Shown in pieces: positions 51,288 to 60,746 of a DNA stretch of 64,000 nucleotides. The notes under the pieces are model-generated. The model had not been told where the DNA came from. It saw only the letters and a program-made list of their open reading frames with translations, and did no database searches. Positions within the stretch are counted from its first letter, which is position 1, and every line of letters begins with the position of its first letter. The stretch is from Dethiosulfovibrio salsuginis (GTDB lineage Bacteria; Synergistota; Synergistia; Synergistales; Dethiosulfovibrionaceae), in the NCBI RefSeq assembly GCF_900177735.1, contig NZ_FXBB01000008.1:1-64000 (forward strand), read 5' to 3'. A program made the translations under genes and the position numbers.

Positions 51288-52247
51288 ATGCAAGTTTTCG
51301 GTCCTGTCCCGTCCCGTAGGCTGGGGAGAAGCCTGGGGATCAACCACATCCCTCCCAAGGTGTGCAGCTACGCCTGTCGCTACTGTCAGCTGGGAAGCAC
51401 TCTGAATATGTCCATAGATAGGCGAAACTTCTTCGAGCCGTCTTCGATAATCGCCGAGGTCGGCAGAAAACTGGAGGAGCTGAGAGAATCGGGCGATCCG
51501 GTGGACTACATGGCGTTCGTCCCGGACGGCGAACCGACGCTGGACCTGAGGATAGGGGAGCTGGCCCGGGGGCTGAAGGGCTACGGAGTTCCCCTTGCGG
51601 TGATAACCAACTCGTCCCTGATAGGGGATAGGGAGGTAAGGGAGGACCTTATGGCCTTCGACTGGGTTTCCCTCAAGGTCGACGGGGCGACCGAGCCTGT
51701 ATGGCGGTTCGTTGACAGGCCTCATAAGGGGCTGTCCTTCGACGGAATAATGGAAGGCCTCAGGGCTTTTTCCTCGGATTATAGGGGGCATCTGGAGACC
51801 GAGACCATGTTGCTGGCAGGGGCCAACGACCAAGACGACCATCTGGAGGCCCTGGCCGCCTTTTTATCCGCTTTGTCGCCGGACGTCTGCCGTCTCTCCT
51901 CTCCCACCAGGCCCCCGGCGTGTCCCGACGTAGCCTGTGTCGACGAGGAGCGGCTGGCGGTCGCCACCGCTATATTGGAGTCCCAGGGGCTGAACCCGAT
52001 GATCCTGAACGCCTACGAGGGAGACGATTTCACCAGGACCGGTGACGCCAGGGAAGGGTTACTCTCCATAATGTCGGTCCACCCCATGAAGGAGGCGGCA
52101 GTAGCCCGTTTCCTGAGGGAAGAGGGTGACGATATGGCCATCGTCGAGGAGATGGTCGCCAGTGGAGACGTGACCCGGACGTCGTGGCGAGGGGACGTCT
52201 TCTACGCCAGGAACCTCCGGAAGGCAAATAGAGAGGGAGGTCGCTGA
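51288..52247 (+). CDS. Radical SAM protein (COG0731/TYW1-like)
   Basis: 319 residues. Begins FGPVPSRRLGRSLGIN and has the cluster motif C26-x3-C30-x2-C33 (CSYACRYCQLG), then FVPDGEPTLD and VSLKVDGATEPVWRFVDRPH of the SAM barrel. This start and order mark the COG0731 group, relatives of the wybutosine enzyme; most bacterial members have unknown substrates. The C-terminal about 70 residues look like a small winged-helix domain. It overlaps the next gene by TGATG, so the two products are made together. Confidence 0.87.
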   Translation: MQVFGPVPSRRLGRSLGINHIPPKVCSYACRYCQLGSTLNMSIDRRNFFEPSSIIAEVGRKLEELRESGDPVDYMAFVPDGEPTLDLRIGELARGLKGYGVPLAVITNSSLIGDREVREDLMAFDWVSLKVDGATEPVWRFVDRPHKGLSFDGIMEGLRAFSSDYRGHLETETMLLAGANDQDDHLEALAAFLSALSPDVCRLSSPTRPPACPDVACVDEERLAVATAILESQGLNPMILNAYEGDDFTRTGDAREGLLSIMSVHPMKEAAVARFLREEGDDMAIVEEMVASGDVTRTSWRGDVFYARNLRKANREGGR

Positions 52248-53260
52248 TGTCCAAGTTCTCCAGGTCCGTCATGGACCGAGCGGTCTACGGTCCGCTTGCC
52301 TCCCAGCCCAAGGATCGGTCGGTCATGTTGGGGAGCCTTTTCGGCGAGGACATCGCTCTGGTGGACACAGGGTCGTCCCTCCTGGCCTCCCACGTGGACC
52401 CCATCGTCGGTGCGGCCGAGGGCTTGGGGCGGCTGGCGATCCACGTGGCCTGCAATGACCTGGCCGCCAGCGGGGTCAGGCCTAGATGGGCCCAGATACT
52501 GGTGCTGACCCCTGTCGGCGGCGATGACTTGCTCAAAAAGGTTATGGAGGAGGCTGTGGCTGCGGCCAAGGGTATATCGGTCACAATAATAGGCGGTCAC
52601 AGTGGCTACACCGCCGCCCTTTCCAGGACTCTCGCCGCGGTGACAGCCATGGGTATCGCCCAGGACCGAGTCATCCCCACCGGCGGAGCCAAGGAGGGCG
52701 ATGTGGTCTGCATAACCAGAGGCGTCGGCCTCGAGGGGACCGCCATCCTAGCCTGGGACTACCGGGAAAAATGTCGGTCCCTGGGCCTTTCCGATTCGGA
52801 TATCTCCGAGGCGAGGGCCCTTGCGGACGAGCTGTCGGTGGTCAAAGAGGCTCTGAAACTCGCCTCCCTCGGTGCGACCGCCATGCACGATCCCACCAGG
52901 GGAGGGGTGCTGGAGGCCATGGCGGAGATGGCCCATGGAGCTGATCTCTCCTTTAGGATAGATCAGGCCTCCCTTCCCGTTCCCGTCGTGGTGGAGCGTT
53001 TTTCACTGGCCTTCGGTTTCGACCCTATGAGGATGATCTCCTCCGGGGCGCTGGTGGTGACGTTGCCTCAGGACATTCTTGAACGAGCCAGGGCCGAGCT
53101 CCAGGGCATAGTTTCCCTCTACCCTGTCGGCGTGGTAGAACCCGGCGTCGGAGTGAGGTTAACGTCCGATCTGGGAGAGAGGCTGTTTGAATCCCCGGAG
53201 CCCGACTTCGACGAGCTTGCCAGGCTTCAGGTAGATCTGGGATCCCCTGAGGGGACATAG
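52247..53260 (+). CDS. AIR-synthase-fold protein (HypE/ThiL/SelD superfamily)
   Basis: 337 residues with the two-domain AIR synthase fold: N-terminal LVDTGSSLLASHVDPIVGAAE and HVACNDLAASGVRPRWAQILVL (ATP and dimer interface), C-terminal TAMHDPTRGGVLEAMAEMA. It resembles HypE most, but the HypE C-terminal P-R-x-C tail that takes the carbamoyl group is absent, and the Cys/Sec-Gly loop of SelD is missing. So it is an ATP-using member with unknown substrate, coupled to the radical SAM gene before it. Confidence 0.85.
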   Translation: MSKFSRSVMDRAVYGPLASQPKDRSVMLGSLFGEDIALVDTGSSLLASHVDPIVGAAEGLGRLAIHVACNDLAASGVRPRWAQILVLTPVGGDDLLKKVMEEAVAAAKGISVTIIGGHSGYTAALSRTLAAVTAMGIAQDRVIPTGGAKEGDVVCITRGVGLEGTAILAWDYREKCRSLGLSDSDISEARALADELSVVKEALKLASLGATAMHDPTRGGVLEAMAEMAHGADLSFRIDQASLPVPVVVERFSLAFGFDPMRMISSGALVVTLPQDILERARAELQGIVSLYPVGVVEPGVGVRLTSDLGERLFESPEPDFDELARLQVDLGSPEGT

Positions 53261-53261
53261 G

Positions 53262-53310
53262 CTATCTCTAAAACTTACGTTAGAACTCCCTCGGAGAGAC
53301 CGTTCCGACG
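53262..53310 (+). repeat. Dispersed palindromic repeat, half copy G
   Basis: Only the 5' terminal and middle arms remain (ATCTCTAAAACTTACGTTAG, then CTCGGAGAGACCGTTCCGACG). The inner stem and the 3' half are gone. It runs straight into a terminator hairpin. Confidence 0.8.
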
Positions 53311-53342
53311 AAGCCCCCCTTGCTTTCGGAGAAGGGGGGCTT
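53311..53342 (+). terminator. Terminator joined to half copy G
   Basis: AAGCCCCCCTT (53311-53321) with AAGGGGGGCTT (53332-53342), perfect 11-bp stem, T-run weak. It closes the radical SAM / AIR-synthase unit. Confidence 0.7.
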
Positions 53343-53361
53343 TAAAATGGAACTGAGCAAA

Positions 53362-53371
53362 CAAACGTTTG
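53362..53371. promoter_or_regulatory. Short palindrome, possible TetR operator
   Basis: CAAACGTTTG is a perfect 10-bp palindrome 15 bp before the TetR start codon. Confidence 0.35.
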
Positions 53372-53386
53372 ACCGAGGAGGTAGTC

Positions 53387-53980
53387 ATGACGATGGACAG
53401 TTCAATGGATGTGCTTATAGAGGCAGGCAAGGAGCTTTTCTCCACAAAGGGCTACATGGGGACGTCGGTAAGGGAGATAGCCAGAGCGGCAGGGACCAAC
53501 GTGTCAATGATCTCCTACTACTTTGGGGGCAAGGAGGGGCTTTACCGGGAGATCCTGGGAGGGCTCGTCTCGGAGGTGAAGGGGCTTTTCGACGATCCGT
53601 CGGTGGGACTGTTGTCGCCGATGGAAAGGGTGGCCCACTATGCTAGGTCGGTGTCCAAGGTCCACGACGAGAACCCCTGCCTGGCCAGGATACTGCACCA
53701 CGAGATGAACTCTCCAAGCCCTATGCTGGAGGAGCTTCAGAGGGAGGTCTTTCCCAGGGTGTTCGGTTTTTTGGTAAAGGCGTTTAAGGACGGTATAGGT
53801 CAGGGGGTCTTTCGGGACGACGTGGACCCCAAGGTAATGAGCTACTGTCTGGCCTCGATGGTCAACTTCTACCGTTTTCAGAGGGACCTGGTGCGGAGCT
53901 TCAGCCCTAACCTGGTGGAGGAAGGATCTGACTTCTCTGAGAAGGTCCTCAAGGTGTTTTTTAGGGGGGTTATGGCTTGA
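53387..53980 (+). CDS. TetR-family repressor of the RND operon
   Basis: About 197 residues. N-terminal helix-turn-helix: GTSVREIARAAGTNVSMISYYFGGKEGLYREIL is the textbook TetR motif; the remaining helices form the ligand pocket and dimer face. GGAGG precedes ATG 53387. Its last bases overlap the adaptor gene (TTGA), and the adaptor overlaps the pump gene, so repressor and efflux system form one unit, presumably induced by a compound the pump exports. CAAACGTTTG upstream could be its operator. Confidence 0.92.
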   Translation: MTMDSSMDVLIEAGKELFSTKGYMGTSVREIARAAGTNVSMISYYFGGKEGLYREILGGLVSEVKGLFDDPSVGLLSPMERVAHYARSVSKVHDENPCLARILHHEMNSPSPMLEELQREVFPRVFGFLVKAFKDGIGQGVFRDDVDPKVMSYCLASMVNFYRFQRDLVRSFSPNLVEEGSDFSEKVLKVFFRGVMA

Positions 53981-55236
53981 GGATAAAGAGGATTTTGTGG
54001 TTACTTCCGGTAATGGCAGGGGTGGCTGCGGTGATCTTCGCCGCAAAGCTTCGAGAGGATCCTCCCTCGGTGGTCCTGGACGGAGAGATAAGCGTCCCAG
54101 TCAGGGTCGCAAAGGTCCGGCGTTACGATGGAACTCCTTGGATATCGGGCTACGGGGTTGTGTCTCCCTCCAGGGTATGGCACGGAGTGGCGGACGTCTC
54201 CGGCAGGGTCGCCTACGTCAACCCCCGTCTGAAAGAGGGCGAGCTGGTGTCCGAGGGCGAGGTCATGGTTAAAGTCGACGACCAGGTGTATCAGCTGGCG
54301 GTGGATCAGCAGGAATCGGCGCTGAACCAGGCCAAGTGGGAACTCCAAAGCTTGGGTGTCCAGGAGCGTCATGAGAGGGAGTCACTATCCATAGCTAAAA
54401 AGTCCCTCGCCCTGTATCAGAAGGACCTGGAACGCTACAGGGGACTCCTGAAAAAAGATTCAACCAGCCAGTCGGAGGTGGACAGGCTCGAGAGGCTCTA
54501 CCTTGGCGAGAGGCAGAAGGTCCAGACCCTCGAGTCGGCCCTGGCCCTCATGCCCAGCAGGGTGGAGACCCTGAAGGCCAAGATGGCGTCCCTTGAGGCC
54601 GCTCTCTCAAAGGCGAAGCTGGACCTGGCCCACTGCGTGATGTCCGCTCCTTTCGACGGAAGGGTGGCGGGGGTGGCGGTGGAGGGATCCCAGTTCGTCC
54701 CCCAGGGACGGGAGCTCCTGAGGGTCGAGGACGTGGCGTCTCTGGAGATTCCGGTCAAGATAGGCCTGGATCGGATGGAGGTCCTCGGCCTGTCCGACAA
54801 GGGGATCGTCGAGGCAGACGTGATATTTCAGGGGCGGGATGGCAGTTTCAACTGGAAGGGACATCTCGATCGAGGATCTCATGCGGTGGACCCCTTAACC
54901 AGAACGATCGGCCTGATAATTCGGGTCGACGACGTCACATCGAAAGAGGGGTTGGAGTTGGTTCCCGGGATAACCTGTAACGTCAGGATATTCTGTCCCT
55001 CCTCCTCCGTGGTGATGGAGATACCGAAGGAGTCGGTCAGGGACGGTATGGTCTACGTGGTGGACTCGAACTCCCGTCTCGAGTACAGAGATGTGAGGAT
55101 GCACCGAGCGGAGGGCGAGGGAGCGTTGGTTCTCTCCGGCCTGACGGAGGGGGAGACGGTGGTGATCTCCGAGCTAGAGGCCCCTGTGCCTGGGATGAAG
55201 CTTAAGCCCTTTGATCTGGAGGATGGGCGAAGATGA
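53977..55236 (+). CDS. RND efflux periplasmic adaptor (membrane fusion protein)
   Basis: 419 residues: N-terminal membrane anchor or signal (about 5-23), lipoyl halves, a long coiled-coil hairpin (about 105-205, including LDLAHCVMSAPFDGRVAG at its end), beta-barrel and membrane-proximal domains. Joins the inner-membrane pump to an outer-membrane channel. TTG 53977 overlaps the repressor stop. No outer-membrane TolC-like gene lies beside the operon. Confidence 0.9.
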   Translation: MRIKRILWLLPVMAGVAAVIFAAKLREDPPSVVLDGEISVPVRVAKVRRYDGTPWISGYGVVSPSRVWHGVADVSGRVAYVNPRLKEGELVSEGEVMVKVDDQVYQLAVDQQESALNQAKWELQSLGVQERHERESLSIAKKSLALYQKDLERYRGLLKKDSTSQSEVDRLERLYLGERQKVQTLESALALMPSRVETLKAKMASLEAALSKAKLDLAHCVMSAPFDGRVAGVAVEGSQFVPQGRELLRVEDVASLEIPVKIGLDRMEVLGLSDKGIVEADVIFQGRDGSFNWKGHLDRGSHAVDPLTRTIGLIIRVDDVTSKEGLELVPGITCNVRIFCPSSSVVMEIPKESVRDGMVYVVDSNSRLEYRDVRMHRAEGEGALVLSGLTEGETVVISELEAPVPGMKLKPFDLEDGRR

Positions 55237-58200
55237 TCCGCTTCTTCCTTCGACATCCCACGTCGGCAAACCTGATGATGGCGATTTTCATGATATTGGG
55301 GATGATGGCTTTGCCGGAGCTAAGGAGGGAGACATTCGTTGACTTCCTGCCAAAACGGGTCTCCGTCACTGTGGCCTACCCTGGTGCGACCGCCGACGAG
55401 GTGGATGAGTCGGTCGTCCAGCTCGTCGAGGACGCCATATCGTCGGTTAGGTACGTCCGGGAGGTGAGGTCCGAGTCCAGGGACGGTCTGGGGATCGTCA
55501 CGGCGGAGATGGAGCCCGACTGGGACAGCTCGGTATTTTTAAACGACATCAAGACCGAGGTCGAGGCCATCGACGACCTGCCCGAGGACGCCGAAAAGCC
55601 CGTCGTCAGGCTTTTAGGGCAGACCAAGCCGGTGGTCTCCCTGGCTGTGACCGGTCCGATGGAGCCGTCGGTGCTGAGGGCCTATAGCAGGAGGATAAGG
55701 GACGAAATAAGGGCTCTGCCCGGGGTGTCTCAGGCCCAGCTTTCGGGCTTCTCCGATCGACAGTACCAGGTTATGGTGTCCCTTCCCCTGCTAAGGCAGC
55801 ACGGCCTGACCGTGGGAGACGTGGTCAGATCGGTGGGATCTCAGAACGTGGACCTTCCGGTGGGCTTTATAGAGTCCTCCGCCAGAAAGATCTCCCTCAG
55901 GGTCGCAGAGAGGCGCAGGAGCAAAGAGGCCCTTGATTCCATGGTGATATCCGAGGGACCGGACGGGGGACGGATCCTCCTGGGGGACGTTGCTGATGTC
56001 CTGGACGATTTCGAGGTGGAGGAGGATAAAATACTCTTCGACGGCGAAAGGGCCGCCTTTATAGTCGTCAGCAAGACCGACACCGAGGATTCTCTGAGGG
56101 TGTTGGATGAGATCAAGGGATACCTGAAGGGCAAGACTCCCCAACTGCCCCCTGGGGTCTCTATCAGCCTGACCGATGACTACACGACCATCGTCAGGGA
56201 CAGATTGGATATGCTACTAAAAAACGGTTTCCAGGGCTTCCTCCTGGTTTTTACAACGCTGTTTTTGTTTTTCAACGGCAGGTACTCCCTGTGGGTCGCC
56301 ATGGGGTTGCCTGTGTCTTTTCTTGGCGCTCTGTTCCTTTTTCCGATACTTGGTCAGACCCTCAACATGGTGTCCATGGTGGCCCTTCTTATGGGGCTTG
56401 GGTTGGTGATGGACGACGCCATAGTGATCTCGGAGAATATCGCCAAGCACCTCGCCATGGGCAAGAGGCCTCTAGATGCAGCCGCCGACGGCCTCAAAGA
56501 GGTTTGGACCGGGGTCCTTTCGTCCTTTTTGACCACAGCTGCGGTTTTCGTGCCTCTTTTGACAATACAGGGGCAGATGGGCAGGGTGTTTCAGCCCATA
56601 CCGGTGGTGCTTCTCTCCGTCCTGGCGGTCAGCCTGGTGGAGGCTTTTTTCATACTGCCCCATCACCTGGCCCACTCAAAGGATAGAGTTGGGTTTACGG
56701 ATAAATACAGAGAGAAGGTTAACCTCGGCATGGTCTACGTCAGGGATCGGTGGGTCATGAGGGTCGTAGACAGGGCGGTGGACAACCGCTACTGGACCCT
56801 GGGCCTGACGGTGTTCCTCCTGCTGGGCTCTCTCGCCCTGGTCATAGGGGGAGTAGTTAAGGTCCAGGCCTTCGCCGACATGGACGGAGACGTCCTCGAG
56901 GCCAGAATAACGATGCCCCAGGGAACCTCCCTGTCCCAGACCGAGATGGCTGTTGATTTTATCGTAGAGGCGTCCAAGTCCATGGACCTATCGGACATGG
57001 TTACCCATAGGGCGGTGGAATACGGGATACACCGGGGCCTGGACGAGAGGGGGTCCCACGTTGCAACCGTCAAGGTCAACCTGATACCTGCGGATAAGCG
57101 TGGCTTCACCGTGGATCAGCTGGTGGACTCCTGGAGCTCCGCTGTGGGTCAGATACCGGGGGTCCTGTCCCTGACCTTCGCCGAGCCGACTTTAGGGCCT
57201 CAGGGAAGGGCCATAGAGATCCGCCTTAAGGGGGCCGACCTCGGAAGGCTCAAAGATGCCTCTATCGACCTCCGTCGCTGGCTTGAGGGGATTCGTGGCG
57301 TGAGAGACCTGGACGACGACATGAAGCCCGGAAGGCCTGAGATAGTGCTAAAACCCCTTCCTGGAGTCTTGGCCATGGGTCTTCCCTCCGGCGAGATCGC
57401 TAGGCAGGTCAGAAGGGCCTTTTACGGCGAGGTGGTGGACTCGTTCCAGGTGGGGGCGGAGGGGTTCGAGGTCAACGTCAAGCTCAGCGATAAGGACGTG
57501 GAGGACGTTCGCAGCCTGATGGATCTCCCTGTGGCCCTCCCCGGTGGGGCTGATGCCCCTCTCGGCAGCCTGGTATCGCTGGAATACGAGAGGCCATGGA
57601 GCAGAATACACAGGCTGAACGGGGTCAAGACCGTGACGGTCGTGGGTGACGTGAACACAGCACTGGGCAACACCGCCGACATACTCACCTATATGAGACA
57701 GATCTATCTGCCCGAGTTTGAGCGAAAATATCCAGACCTGTCCATGACCCTGGACGGAGAGGCAGGAGAGATGGGGGAGACCCAGGCGTCCATGAAGAGG
57801 GCCCTTCTGCTGGGAGTGCTCGGCATATTCGTCCTGCTGTGTTTCCAGTTCAGAAGCTACATAGAGCCTCTGGTGGTGCTTCTTGCCATCCCCTTCGCCT
57901 TTATAGGCGTGATCTCAGGGGCGCTGATAATGAACATACCTCTGAGCATGCCCGGGATAATGGGGTTCGTCTCCCTCGCCGGTGTGGTGGTGAACAACTC
58001 GATACTGCTGGTGGAGTTCATAAGGATGGGGATGGAGCAGGGGCTTTCGGTCGTCCAGGCGGCTAAGGGGGCCAGCGGTGACAGGTTCAGGGCCATATTC
58101 CTGACGACTATGACCACCGTGGCGGGAATGGTCCCTCTGATGTTCGAACGAAACCTTCAGGCCCAGGTGCTGATCCCTCTGGCTGTGAGCGTCGTCTTCG

Positions 58201-58295
58201 GCCTCATAGGAGCAACCCTTTTGGTGCTGGTGGTCCTTCCGTCCCTCTACGCCATAATGGACGACAGAGGGTGGGTCAGGCCAATAGAGAAATAA
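55233..58295 (+). CDS. RND-family efflux pump
   Basis: 1020 residues of the AcrB/CusA-like HAE type: helix 1 followed by a large periplasmic porter loop (about 30-330), helices 2-7 with MGLGLVMDDAIVISENIAKH (the helix-4 proton-relay Asp-Asp), a second loop, and the last helices with GVVVNNSILLVEFIRMG. Proton-driven export of drugs, metabolites or lipids. ATGA overlap with the adaptor gene. The proton-relay acids are intact, so it should be active. Confidence 0.93.
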   Translation: MIRFFLRHPTSANLMMAIFMILGMMALPELRRETFVDFLPKRVSVTVAYPGATADEVDESVVQLVEDAISSVRYVREVRSESRDGLGIVTAEMEPDWDSSVFLNDIKTEVEAIDDLPEDAEKPVVRLLGQTKPVVSLAVTGPMEPSVLRAYSRRIRDEIRALPGVSQAQLSGFSDRQYQVMVSLPLLRQHGLTVGDVVRSVGSQNVDLPVGFIESSARKISLRVAERRRSKEALDSMVISEGPDGGRILLGDVADVLDDFEVEEDKILFDGERAAFIVVSKTDTEDSLRVLDEIKGYLKGKTPQLPPGVSISLTDDYTTIVRDRLDMLLKNGFQGFLLVFTTLFLFFNGRYSLWVAMGLPVSFLGALFLFPILGQTLNMVSMVALLMGLGLVMDDAIVISENIAKHLAMGKRPLDAAADGLKEVWTGVLSSFLTTAAVFVPLLTIQGQMGRVFQPIPVVLLSVLAVSLVEAFFILPHHLAHSKDRVGFTDKYREKVNLGMVYVRDRWVMRVVDRAVDNRYWTLGLTVFLLLGSLALVIGGVVKVQAFADMDGDVLEARITMPQGTSLSQTEMAVDFIVEASKSMDLSDMVTHRAVEYGIHRGLDERGSHVATVKVNLIPADKRGFTVDQLVDSWSSAVGQIPGVLSLTFAEPTLGPQGRAIEIRLKGADLGRLKDASIDLRRWLEGIRGVRDLDDDMKPGRPEIVLKPLPGVLAMGLPSGEIARQVRRAFYGEVVDSFQVGAEGFEVNVKLSDKDVEDVRSLMDLPVALPGGADAPLGSLVSLEYERPWSRIHRLNGVKTVTVVGDVNTALGNTADILTYMRQIYLPEFERKYPDLSMTLDGEAGEMGETQASMKRALLLGVLGIFVLLCFQFRSYIEPLVVLLAIPFAFIGVISGALIMNIPLSMPGIMGFVSLAGVVVNNSILLVEFIRMGMEQGLSVVQAAKGASGDRFRAIFLTTMTTVAGMVPLMFERNLQAQVLIPLAVSVVFGLIGATLLVLVVLPSLYAIMDDRGWVRPIEK

Positions 58296-58337
58296 AAAGA
58301 CAGTGGAGCCGATTCAAAGTCCGGCTCCACTGTCTTT
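58296..58337 (+). terminator. Terminator of the RND operon
   Basis: A 16-bp perfect stem (58296-58311 with 58322-58337) ending in CTTT; the next base begins repeat copy F. Confidence 0.8.
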
Positions 58338-58589
58338 AGGGCATCTCTAAAAACGCTGATCCTCGGAGAGATCGCTCCGACGAAGCCCATTTGAGCCCGT
58401 ATTTTCGACATGCCGTAGTGTAGTACGAATGGGGTGACAGGACGTCGCCCCAAGCCGAGGGGGCACAGGACGTGCCCTCCGAGGCGGTTTGTACGGAACA
58501 GGCAAGTCGAAAATACGTTTGGGCGAAACAGGGCGTAGGCGGAGCGGTCTCTCCGAGGGACTCAAGTGTGAGTTTTTAGAGATCCCCTT
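58338..58589 (+). repeat. Dispersed palindromic repeat, copy F (long form, with compensatory changes)
   Basis: About 252 bp. The inner stem reads CGTATTTTCGAC (58398 on) against GTCGAAAATACG (to 58517): two neighbouring pairs differ from the other copies on both arms. The middle stem (58362-58379 with 58540-58557) has a T-A pair changed to C-G on both arms. GGGGTGAC pairs with GTCGCCCC through T.G. Lies between the RND terminator and the 3' end of a chemoreceptor gene. Confidence 0.95.
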
Positions 58590-58593
58590 TACT

Positions 58594-60615
58594 CTAAGAT
58601 CTCACCTGAGGGACAATACTTCCCTTTTTCTTGAGCTTGAAGTACTCCACCGCTTTCTCCATATCGTTGCTGAGGGCCACAAGGTCCTCCGCCGAGCGGG
58701 CCATAAGGTCGAAGGCAGCTCCCGCCTCGGTCATTCCGTTGGTGATCGATTTGAGTGCGTCGGCTATCTGCTTGGTGTTTGTCGATATGTTATCCACCCC
58801 TGACGCCATCTCCTCGGTGCTGGCGGACTGTTCCTCCGCAGCTGCGGCTATGGACTGGACGTTTTCGGTTATGGAGCTCATCTTCTCCACCACCAGGCCG
58901 AACGCCTCTTTTGTCTGGTCGGTGCGATTTACGAGGTCCTCTATAAGGCTGGAGGACCTTTCCTGGTCCTTTGCGGCGGCCTTGGTCCTGTTTATGATCT
59001 CCTCTATGAGGGTTCCCACGTTTTGGGCGGCCCTGTTGCTCTCCTCCGCCAGCTTTCTCACTTCCTCAGCCACGACGGCGAAGCCTCTGCCGTGTTCCCC
59101 TGCCCTGGCCGCTTCAATGGCCGCGTTGAGGGCTAAGAGGTTGGTCTGATCCGCTATGGTGGTTATGGCTGTGACGAACTGGCCTATAGAGTCCACCGAC
59201 GAGTCCAGGCTCTTTATGGCCTCTCCCACCTGATGCTCTGAACGGGAGACCTCCTTTATGACATCCACCATGGCCTCAAGGGCCTTGCTACCGTTTTCCG
59301 CCTCCTGGGAGGATATCTCCGCCGACTCTCCGACGTGGACGGCGTTCAACGCCCCTGACTGGGAACCCTCGGCTACCTCCGCCAGGTTTAGGCTTGTCTG
59401 TTCCACCGTGGACGCCGTGTCCTGGGCCATCTCGTTTCCCCTAACCGTCATCGCCAGCACCTGTTCCGCAGTGGCGTTGGCCTCCTCTATGGCGGCGTTG
59501 ACGTCTTGGGACCTGTCGAGCACCGTCTTTGCGCTGTCGCTTATGGTCGTCATCGCCGATGAGACCTGTTCGGTCATGGAATCTATGGCGTTCCTAAGCT
59601 CCACCATTTCCTTCATGGAGGATCGGTCGTCTATGGAGACGTTGAGGTCTCCTGTGGCTATCTGTTTCATGGCGGAAACAGCCTTCTCCACGGGCCTGGC
59701 GATGCTTTTCGCTATGAAGAAGGATATCACCGCGATCAGGATTATGAGCCCCGCTGTGATCATGAGGATTGTGTTTCTCATTTTGACGACTGGGACGACA
59801 AACTCGTCCTGATAGGCCGACGTAAACACCAGCCAGCCCGTCATAGGAGCGGGGCAGAAGGCCGCCAGCTTGTCCTTTCCCTCGAAGGGGTAGCGGTCAA
59901 CGCCCCTGGCTCCCGACATGGCCTTTTTGACTATATCCGCCAGGACCTTGGGTATGAGCTTGCTTTCCTTGGAGGTGTCCAGAGTTCCCTGGAAGTCGTC
60001 GTTAGGGTGAATGACGACGATTCCCCTTTTGTCCAAAACGAAAACGTAACCTGTCTCCCCCCACTCAAAGTCGGCCATGGCGGATCTCAGGTCGTTGAGG
60101 GGGATTCGTCCGCAGAGGAGTGCCCCTGGCTTTGACGCTCCGTCGGTAAAGACAGGGGTGGCCACAACCACCACCATCTCCCCTGTCTTTTGGGATCTTA
60201 TAGGATCGCTGAGGACCGGCTTACCTGAGGAGAACGCCTGTTTTATATAGGCCCGATTTCCAAGGTCCAGTACGGTGCCGTCCATATAACGGGCGTTACC
60301 GTTGGGCTCTACGATCCACAGTTCCTGTATCCCTGTGGTCGAGACGTTCAGGCTCTCTAGGTAGGCCTTTTGCCTATCCCAGTCGAGAGAGCGAATCTCC
60401 GGGGCCGACGACATCAGGGCAACCGCCCTCATCTCCGCTTTTACGTAGCTGTCCACCATCTTGCTGATCGCATCGGTCAGGGCGATGCCCTCTTTCTCCG
60501 CTGCCACAGTCAGTGCGATGCCTGAGCGGTTTATAGCTATCAGGCCCAACGTTCCAAGCCCTAAAAGACCTACCATCACGAATACCGCTATGAGCCTTCC
60601 TTTAAGAGTCTTCAT
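58594..60615 (-). CDS. Methyl-accepting chemotaxis protein with dCache sensor
   Basis: 673 residues. TM1 about 8-28, dCache sensor about 32-275 ([19 protein letters not shown] and [18 protein letters not shown] are typical), TM2 about 285-307, HAMP, then the signalling hairpin with [17 protein letters not shown]. It lacks the R-x-W-Y / Y-x-D pattern of the chemoreceptor at 1.7 kb, so it senses another class of ligand. ATG 60615. Its 3' end lies 5 bp from repeat copy F. Confidence 0.94.
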   Translation of the reverse strand: MKTLKGRLIAVFVMVGLLGLGTLGLIAINRSGIALTVAAEKEGIALTDAISKMVDSYVKAEMRAVALMSSAPEIRSLDWDRQKAYLESLNVSTTGIQELWIVEPNGNARYMDGTVLDLGNRAYIKQAFSSGKPVLSDPIRSQKTGEMVVVVATPVFTDGASKPGALLCGRIPLNDLRSAMADFEWGETGYVFVLDKRGIVVIHPNDDFQGTLDTSKESKLIPKVLADIVKKAMSGARGVDRYPFEGKDKLAAFCPAPMTGWLVFTSAYQDEFVVPVVKMRNTILMITAGLIILIAVISFFIAKSIARPVEKAVSAMKQIATGDLNVSIDDRSSMKEMVELRNAIDSMTEQVSSAMTTISDSAKTVLDRSQDVNAAIEEANATAEQVLAMTVRGNEMAQDTASTVEQTSLNLAEVAEGSQSGALNAVHVGESAEISSQEAENGSKALEAMVDVIKEVSRSEHQVGEAIKSLDSSVDSIGQFVTAITTIADQTNLLALNAAIEAARAGEHGRGFAVVAEEVRKLAEESNRAAQNVGTLIEEIINRTKAAAKDQERSSSLIEDLVNRTDQTKEAFGLVVEKMSSITENVQSIAAAAEEQSASTEEMASGVDNISTNTKQIADALKSITNGMTEAGAAFDLMARSAEDLVALSNDMEKAVEYFKLKKKGSIVPQVRS

Positions 60616-60746
60616 TTATTCCCCTCCCCAGTTTTTATCACCCTATACTCTAACATTGTACATGAACAGGGCGCCAGTATCTACGGAGGGGATAGGATTA
60701 TTATGTATGGGCTTTTCAGATCGAGTTTGTCGGGTTTTTTATCCCT

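Noticed and set aside
52247-53260. Selenide water dikinase or HypE assignment
   Set aside because: No catalytic Cys/Sec-Gly loop near the N-terminus and no C-terminal P-R-x-C tail.
1492-58589. The repeats as a CRISPR or integron array
   Set aside because: Copies are kilobases apart, in both orientations, with ordinary genes between them; no spacers, no cas or integrase genes.
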